Source: Brachionus plicatilis (taxonomy: Eukaryota > Rotifera > Eurotatoria > Ploima > Brachionidae). From it: DNA of 64,000 nt. The translations under genes and the position numbers were made by a program. Below are positions 57,372 through 64,000 of the stretch, in pieces. Location of the stretch: NCBI GenBank assembly GCA_010279815.1, contig QEOQ01000707.1, positions 174,463 to 238,462 of the forward strand, given 5' to 3'. Position 1 is the first letter of the stretch; the number at the start of each line of letters is the position of its first letter. The notes beneath the pieces are model-generated. The model worked only from the letters and a program-made list of their open reading frames with translations. It did not search any database and was not told the origin of the DNA.

Positions 57372-60300
57372 ATGTTTTTTCGTATAATCATTTTATTATA
57401 CTGTTTACTGAATTTTGTTCAATCGGTAATTGTCCAAACCCAACCTACCGAGGATTATAAATTCAATTTGAATGTTGATGAGAAAGATGAACTCCAGTAC
57501 AAATTGTATTGGAAAATTCTTAGAAATGATGAAATTCAATTTGAATTACATTGCCGCACGACCGGATGGGTCGGCTTCGGTATATCTCCAAATGGAGGAA
57601 TGTCTGGAAGTGATATAATGATTGGTTGGATAGATTCAGACGGAAATGCGCATCTTAAAGATACCCACGCAATTTCTAAATCAGCTCCTTTGGTTGACGA
57701 TGTTCAAAATTGGGAATTGTTAGATGCTTCAGAGAATGAAGGTTACACTATTTTGAAAGTAAAGAGAAAGCTCAGAACATGCGACAATGATGATATTGAG
57801 ATCAGAATGGAAACTCAACGATTGATATTTGCATGGTCGGATTCTGATCCTGAGGGCGAACATGGCTGGACATACCATTTTGGAAATAGAAGAATAAAAT
57901 CAGTTGTTCTATTGAACTTTCTGGACGAGACTAATTTAATTTCAGACTCCGAAATATCTCATGTTTTTGAGAGCCGTATTGATAATGTGAAAATAATTTT
58001 TTATATTATTTATTTATCATGCCTAAAATATGATCAGATTTTCACAAACTTTTTGCTGATCACCAAATAATTTTTGATCAAAAATAGCATAAGTCATTAT
58101 CGGAAGTGGTGATTGTCAAAGTCATTTTTTTTGGTAGAAAATTTATCTATTTGAATTAAAATTGAATTCATTTTCCACTAAAAACTACAAGTTTTTTTTT
58201 TAATTATTTGTTTTTGACCAAAATTCTTGTTTTTGATCAAATTTAATTAAGTTTAACTCAAACTTAGAATCTGAAAATTTTCTTTTTTTAAGTCAAAATA
58301 AATTTTTCAATTTTTAGGCGTTCACATGAAATTGAGGTTTTACTGTTCCTTTCAATCATGTTCTCGGCCACATGAATTTTTGACCGACAGGAAAGGGAAA
58401 AAGGAAAATTGAGTTTTGACTTTAAAAAAAATGAATTGACTTGCTTAAAGACTTGATTCGATATCCGAATTTTTTTTTTATATTGAACAGAACTAATTTG
58501 ACATGATGGTCGATAGTAATATTAAGAAAATTTTCTTCTATCTTCTTTAATTGTTTAAGGGCCAAAAATGTCTCTTTTTAGCCTTTTTTATGAATTTTGT
58601 ATTTTGTAATTTTTTATTTTTAAGCTTTTTACATAAAAAAATAACCTAAATTATCGTAAATTGACATTTTTTACAGTAAAAAATTATGAAAAAAATAAAA
58701 AATGAGGCAAAAAAGTAAAATTTTATTTGTTTTTAAATTTTTTAATGCAGCTGTCTGGTTAAAATCGTTATCCTGATAAGTTTAAAAACACTTGTTTTTT
58801 ACTATTTTTTATCTTTTTTTTTTTAATTTAGTAGCAGTAATAGTATTTCTTGCTGCGACACCTTACATGTAGAGTGTCCTAGTCCATCACCGACATTTGG
58901 AAATGTAGAGCTTTAGCAGTACTATTTTGTTTGAGAAAAAAGCTTGTTTGACATTTTCTGGCACTTCAGCTGCAAAATTGCTTCTAATTTGAGCAATAAA
59001 ACTCTCTCTGTGGAGGGCATTGTGAAATTTCATGCAAAAAACAAAAACAAAATATTAAAAATTCCGAAGCTTAAGTTCTGAAGGCCCAATACATGTTCTG
59101 TAAATTGAAGCAACTGATACATCCTTTGTACCACCAATATACTAATCCTGCAAAACTCTGGAATAAATCTGCAAAACTCAGAAAATAGTAAATTTGGGAT
59201 ATTAAATTATAATGAAAATCCAATTCAACTTTAAGTGGTGGTACAAAGGATTTTTAAGTTGCTAAAATTTACAGAACATCTTTTAGTCGATCCAGATTAA
59301 AGTTCTGGCGTTTTTTATGTTTTGTTTTTGTTTTTTGTACTAAAATTCACAATGTTATGAATTTTGCAAAATCAGTATACTGGTGGTATAAAGGATGTAT
59401 CATTTGCTACAATTTACAGAACATGTTTTGATCCTTCATAACTTAAGCTTTGGCACTTTTAATATTTTGTTTTTGATTTTTGTACCAAAATTCACAATGC
59501 CACTGTAAACTCTGATGGTATTCCCCCTAAGCGCCAGGTAGAGCAGAAAGGGCCTTGTTTTCTGATCAATTCATCAGATCTCTGACCAGGTCTAACATTT
59601 CTAATCCATTCACCAATTTGAACATTTCAATCAACAACCCCTCTCATTCTTCTTTCACTTAGTCTTGTACATCTCATTCTAGCTAATTTACTTAAAATTA
59701 CGTAAAATTACCGTCGACCATCATGCCAAATTTATACTGTTTGTATTTTATTTTATTAAAAATTCACATTTTTTGGTCAAAATTTATGGATTAAAATGTT
59801 TTTATTTAAGAAAAGTGAGCTTTAATTTGTCCAGATTTTTTTAAGGTTTCTGATTCTGCTAAAAAATTAAAGCAAACCAAGGACGAGATACAAAAAAAGT
59901 GAAAAACTCCAAAAATGTTTCGTATCCAGTCAATTTTAATTGTCAAAGCTTATTCTTTTTAAAACAAATAATGTACCATTTTGTAGCTTAGAAAAAGAGT
60001 TTTAAGAATTTTTTTATAACAAAAATTTAAAATGCATACTAAATCATGCATTTTTTTTTAACTAAAATGATACAACTAATTATTTTGGTGCTATTCTTTG
60101 AGAGCGAGTATTAAAAAAACAATCTGACAATTAAAAAAAAAATTTATTTATCCTCGCTAAAAAATGTCTTTTCCAAGGTTTCATATTTTCAGAATAAGAA
60201 TTAGTGGTCGAAAAAGTAACCATTTAAAGAACGAGTACTACAGTGGTTCTTGCTAAAATGAAATGGTCCGTTCCCGAAAAAGAATGGAATGGAGATGCAT

Positions 60301-63205
60301 TCCATAAAAAAACATTCCCGTTCCATTCTTTCCATTCCATTCCAATGGAATGGAACTGTTGGAATGGAATGGAACGGATGGAACGGTTGGAATGAAACGG
60401 AACGGGAATGGTTTTTTATGGAATGCATCTCCATTCCATTCCTTTTCGGGAACGGACCATTTCATTTTAGCAAGAACGACTGAAGTACTAGGCAGAGTCC
60501 TGGTCTAGAGAATTGGATTCAGTAAGATATAGGAGAAGTGTTATTTGTCTTGTTTCTTAAAAGTAAACAAAATGACACAATAGTTCAAAATATTCTAAGA
60601 CATAAGAGGGCATAAGACTCTGATAAGAAAATAGGGAAGCAAATATAAGAAAAAAATATCTTGTAGACTAAGAAAAGTACACAAAAGGAAAAAAAAAATA
60701 AAAATCACGCTTAATGTCAATATCAACTAATTTGCTGGCTTAATCCATAGAAAACATATCTTTTTTAGTTTAAATTCGTATTTAGCGCTTTAGAATACTT
60801 GGTTTTTCTAATCGTGGTCTATCACAGTTAAACACTGAGCGCCAAAGATTTAAATCTTACTCTACTATAATTTTCAAAACTTTTACAGTGATTTTAAAAA
60901 TTTAATTTAAACTCAATTTTTGACAAATCTTCCCATAAAATGAGAACATCTGATCACATTTTGAACATGAACCATTTTATTCAAATCATTAAAATTTTTT
61001 TAAAAAAAAGCATCTAATTCCTAACAAAGACACGTATTATTTGTGCCAAACATTCGCACTGCCGCCGATTGAAACAGATCTTCACTTGGTGGCATACGAT
61101 ATATTAATGGATAAATCGAGCATTGAGTTTCTTCATCATTTAACTGCTTATGTTTGTGAGCCTGAAGATGTGGAACAAATAAAAAAATTATCAAATATTG
61201 GCTACGAGTGTGGACCTGGCGGCGATGAAGACACCAAAAATTCAATACTAAAAGATGTCTGTGATGTCAAAACCTTAATGTTTGCATGGGTAAAAATTGA
61301 CTTTTTAATTTTTTTTTTTTTACAATGTTTCTTAGGCTGTCGGAGGAAAAACAAACGCAAGCTTTCCAGATAACACTGGATTGAGAATACCTAAATCAGA
61401 CAGACCTGGTTTGTTGTTCGTTGATTTTCATTTTGACAATTCAAGATTAATTAAAGGTAAGACATTTTGAACGTAGTATATTTTTTCTAGGTATCAAAAA
61501 TAGTTTTTTAATATCTTTTTTAATTGGTATCAAAAATTGAAAAGAAAATTAAGTCTTTGAAATATTTTGATTTGATAAAATATTGTTAAACAATTATGCT
61601 TTCTTAAAAGTTTTATTTTCATTTTTTAGAGCCTTGAGTCACTTCATTTCAAATCTTCTGTTTATTTTTTGAACCTGCAGGTCTTCCTCGCTTTTCTTTG
61701 CTTTTATTGCAATAGATTTGATATTTTCCTGGTCTCCAATTATTCTTTAGGTAGGCTCTTCTGGTTCTTGGGCCTTTTCTTCTTCCAAATCTTCTATAAC
61801 AGTTTCTTTTGGTTGATATGTGCTATTATGTCTGCATTTTTTTCTGTTTTCTCCTATAAGCACATTTTTGGCGCTTGGATGACATTCCAAGACTTTACAG
61901 TACAATTTAAAACTAACTTGTACGCAATTTGTTCTTCGACTCTTCTTCAACTATTCCAGTGGGGAAAGGAAGAGTTGAGGAAGAGTCGAAAAAGAGTTTA
62001 GGAAAAGAAATGTTCAAGTTAGTTTTAAATTGTACTGTATCACCAGATGGTAGTGCACTTTTTAATTTGGAATTTTTTTTGATTGATACCAACCCAAGTT
62101 ACGTTTTTTGCAAGAATTTTTCAATAAGTTAGAGATTTTGCCTTATCGATAAGGCCACCACACAATTGATTAATTCTATCGATAAGGCACCGATAGCAGA
62201 TATCGTTGATTTATCGATACTAACTATCATTTATTTATTGTTATTAATTATTGTACATTTTTTAATAAGCCTGAAAAAAATCGATTTCTAAATTTCAATG
62301 TGCGTGACTTATTAATGAGGATGTGGATAAGAATTTTTGGAAAATATTAAATATTTAAAGGAAACATTTATTTGTTTAAATTTATTGCATTTTTTACTTT
62401 AAGGCCATACGTAAGTTAAGAATACGTTAGCATACTATAGGTGGTGTCAATGTCACGTTCTGATTTATGAGGCTGCAAAATAGAACAAGGAAATACGATG
62501 AAAGTTAAGAGTATAAATAAATATATTTTAAATAGATCTTTAAAATATATTTTGCATCTTATATTTAGATAACGTTTAAGTTTAGACTTTAGACTCAGGT
62601 GAAATTGACTCTGTTGAATTTGATAAGCAATTAATGCAACAGTCTGAGACGTATTGTGTTAAGTTCCTTTAATTTATTTGATAATAACAAAAAAAAACAT
62701 TTTAATCCTAACAATAATGATTAATAAAAAATCAACGATAAAGTATCGATAAGAAAAGATGATAAGCTTATTGCAATAAAAAAATTAACGATACTTAGCG
62801 AAAAATTTGCGAGAAATAAGGATCTTATCGATAATTCTCGTTTTTTTATCGCTAAAGGGGTTACTTGGGAACTGTATATTAAATTTATTACACATTTAAA
62901 ACAATTTGATCTGTTAAAGAGAAAATCAGTTAAAATAATTTTTATTTTTTTTAAAGAAATTCCTACTGTTTTTGATACCAAAATAAATAAATAATTGATA
63001 CCATTAAACTATAAGTCATTTTGAACTATTTTTTAAAGGTCATAGAGATAACTCTGGTCTCAGATTGAAGCTTACAAAAAAATTGAGAAAATATGATTTA
63101 GGAGTATTGGCAATTCCAGCGCCGACAAATCCACTAGATATAACAATTCCTCCAAAAACTGATCTATTGAAAATAAGCTCCATATGCTATCCTCTCTGTA
63201 CTGAG
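57372..63205 (+). CDS. DBH/MOXD1-like copper monooxygenase, 5' part (partial)
   Basis: Exons 57372-57986, 61011-61289, 61336-61456 and 63039-63205 are in phase with each other (0, 0, 1) and encode the first 394 residues; the gene continues past the window. Residues 1-18 are a signal peptide. Residues about 35-190 form a DOMON domain (GWVGFGISPNGGMSGSDIMI, DTHA, FAWSDSDPEGEHGWTYH). After a linker (IPNKDTYYLCQTF) the copper type II monooxygenase N-domain begins: FLHHLTAYVCEP supplies the His-His pair (247-248) and VDFHFDNS a third His (330), the expected CuH ligands. DNSGLRLKLTKKLRKYDLGV and CYPLC follow the family order. In the family, DBH makes noradrenaline and TBH octopamine, while MOXD1 is of unknown substrate. 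The CuM domain that would complete it lies outside. Introns 1 (3.0 kb) and 3 (1.6 kb) are full of repeats. Confidence 0.85.
59016..59501. mobile_element. Foldback with one left arm and two right arms
   Basis: Left end GGCATTGTGAAATTTCATGC and right end CAAAATTCACAATGCC are inverted. The left arm (about 110 bp, includes ACAGAACATG in inverse and TTTGTACCACC) has two inverse copies on the right, 59235-59353 and 59388-59501, lying head-to-tail. GGCA termini place it with the other foldbacks. Confidence 0.65.
59520..59690 (-). pseudogene. LINE RT C-terminal relic
   Basis: Minus strand, with a frameshift, reads RRMRG then LIEMFKLVNGLEMLDLV, matching the RRARGPLIEMFKIQKGLD block of the 35.3-kb LINE. 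The 58835-58930 stretch to its left may be its 3' end, displaced by the foldback at 59016. Confidence 0.6.
60241..60482. mobile_element. hAT MITE built of GGAAT-like units
   Basis: A 242-bp near-perfect hairpin with ends CAGTGGTTCTTGCTAAAATG and CATTTTAGCAAGAACGACTG, flanked by GAGTACTA (60233-60240) and AAGTACTA (60483-60490), a 7-of-8 match. CAGTG ends and 8-bp duplication indicate hAT. The inside is GGAATGGAAT- and GGAACGG-type tandem units, mirrored. It produces open frames on both strands (60201-60483) that are not genes. Confidence 0.8.
60491..61010 (+). other. Remainder of intron 1 of the monooxygenase gene
   Basis: AT-rich intron with nothing recognised. Confidence 0.4.
61655..62044. 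repeat. Unclassified element remnant with an inner inverted repeat
   Basis: In intron 3. ACAGTACAATTTAAAACTAA (about 61899) and its inverse (about 62018-62038) form a small foldback. The minus strand has a charged open frame (61747-61950) and, further on, RGRPAGSKNK, an AT-hook-like motif (about 61657-61690). Probably coding debris of a transposon; family not identified. Confidence 0.4.
62133..62860. repeat. ATCGATAAG-rich clusters in intron 3
   Basis: ATCGATAAGG, CGATAAGGC and similar motifs cluster at 62138-62230 and 62740-62860 in opposite orientations, as subterminal repeats of a hAT-like element would. No clear ends or duplication. Confidence 0.4.
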
Positions 63206-63355
63206 GTATAAATATTTTGCTTTTAGTTTCAACACACTTGAAAACCTTGTACACACAAAAAAAATAGTCTAACTTTTTATCACACTTTTAAGTGCATTTA
63301 TGGCATATCTATAACAGCCTATTGTATGTTTTTTAGTTTGTTTATTTATCTATTA

Positions 63356-63957
63356 CTAGTAGATACCCGTTGCTTCGCTGCCGGGGGAATTTAAATAAAA
63401 TTAAGAAAAAAAATTGCAGAACACACTAAAAAATTTATTGAAAAACCTCAGTATAAACTATGTTTTTTGTTAAGTTATTTGGATAATTCATGCAAATCTT
63501 GAGATTTTTTTTATTTGTCACTCTTGAAAAGGCTACATATAATTGCCCATGAATAAAAACAGGTTCGTTTACCCCTACGTGTTCTAAAGTTTGTCCTTGA
63601 GATTTATTTATACTCATTGCAAACGCTGGTCGTATAGGAAATTGAAGCCTTTTTAATTCGAAAGGTAAACTTGCATCAGTTGGAATCAATGGCATTCTCG
63701 GTATGTAAACTATTTTTTTAGCATTAGATCCAACAGCTATTTGACATTCAATTATTTTACTGTAAAAATTTCTACAAATAAGCCTGGTACCGTTACACAA
63801 TCCATCCGAAGCTGAGACATTTCTAAGAAAAATAATAGGTTGGCCTTTTTTAAGAACTAATTTATGAGGTGGCATTCCTGATAAATTTAAGCTATTTAAA
63901 AATTCTGTCGGGTATAAAGCTGTATGTGCGTCATTCAAAACAGCATCAGCTGATAAA
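63356..63957 (-). mobile_element. Helitron 3' end with PIF1-like helicase C-terminus
   Basis: The minus-strand frame (63435 to about 63957) encodes the last part of a Helitron Rep/helicase: LSADAVLNDAHTALYPTEFL, NSLNLSGMPPHKLVLKKGQP, FAMSINKSQGQTLEHVGV and HGQLYVAFSRVTNKKNLKI, which are helicase motifs V-VI of the PIF1 family. Downstream on that strand the sequence ends CGGGTATCTACTAG followed by T, that is CTRR at the A/T insertion point, preceded by a short CCCG/CGGG hairpin around GCAGCGAAGCAA: a standard Helitron 3' terminus (element end at 63356). The frame is intact until a LINE tail interrupts it at about 63958. It lies 150 bp past the fourth exon of the monooxygenase gene, so inside its next intron. 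Confidence 0.85.
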
Positions 63958-64000
63958 TATTATTATTTATTTATTTGTATATCTGTACCGAGCTAGAGCT
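63958..64000 (-). mobile_element. LINE 3' tail inserted in the Helitron
   Basis: Minus strand: AGCTCTAGCTCGGTACAGAT, ATACAAATAAATAAATAA, the same 3' end as at 40796-40850. It cuts the helicase frame, so this retroposon is younger than the Helitron. The rest lies beyond the window. Confidence 0.65.

Larger units (their letters stand above)
58486..59741. repeat. Composite inverted-repeat region in intron 1
   Basis: Outer ends AATTTGACATGATGGTCGAT (58495-58514) and, inverted, AATTTGGCATGATGGTCGAC (right end near 59735) are inverted copies. They enclose a decayed LINE piece and a foldback. It may be one element with insertions or two independent copies of an end. Confidence 0.5.

Noticed and set aside
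60201..60483. Three 64-77 codon frames rich in W, N, G and M or F, H and P
   Set aside because: Translations of the mirrored GGAAT hairpin; present on both strands for that reason.
1..64000. CRISPR arrays, operons with Shine-Dalgarno sites, phage or rRNA genes
   Set aside because: The window is animal nuclear DNA; regularly spaced identical repeats with unique spacers and rRNA sequence are absent.

Overview
The window is nuclear DNA from an animal with a very AT-rich, gene-poor genome. Evidence: standard-code genes split by short GT-AG introns (56-60 nt is common), metazoan families (DEG/ENaC channel, ankyrin/SOCS-box protein, UBASH3-type phosphatase, Ig-like receptors, clathrin light chain, CISD3, ABCB8, DBH/MOXD1-like monooxygenase) and many eukaryotic transposons. 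It resembles a small-bodied AT-rich invertebrate such as a monogonont rotifer, but no sequence here fixes the species. There are two assembly gaps (6478-7425 and 34303-34358).

Layout. 1-314: 3' end of a DEG/ENaC channel gene. 0.5-4.2 kb: foldback elements, a hAT-like MITE and a LINE fragment. 4990-6255: GC-rich intronless ankyrin/SOCS-box gene. 7.4-13.4 kb: Tc1 relic, a TA-flanked MITE and foldbacks. 13474-14612: histidine phosphatase of the UBASH3 type. 14.6-29.1 kb: essentially gene-free, with repeats, a nested LINE/foldback and one possible small exon. 29133-34720 and 42284-47766: tandem paralogues for Ig-like type I membrane proteins with the same intron phases and matching small exons, separated by LINE, SINE and hAT debris. 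50282-54588: tight same-strand cluster of clathrin light chain, CISD3 and ABCB8. 55448-56501: internally deleted pogo/Tigger element that keeps an ORF. 57372-63205: 5' part of a DBH/MOXD1-like copper monooxygenase whose introns hold repeats. 63356-64000: Helitron 3' end, itself interrupted by a LINE tail.

How genes relate. CISD3 (mitochondrial Fe-S protein) and ABCB8 (mitochondrial ABC transporter) are neighbours only 149 bp apart. Both downstream genes of that cluster have a splice-acceptor-like tract directly before the start codon, which fits a trans-spliced operon. The two Ig-like paralogues share a proximal promoter block containing CTTATC about 100 bp before the ATG. They have clearly different cytoplasmic tails, so they probably share expression control but not signalling output. 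Mobile DNA fills most of the rest: at least two hAT, two Tc1, one pogo and one Helitron lineage, several LINE fragments, a tRNA-derived SINE, and a family of long foldback elements with GGC termini and 8-9 bp target duplications.
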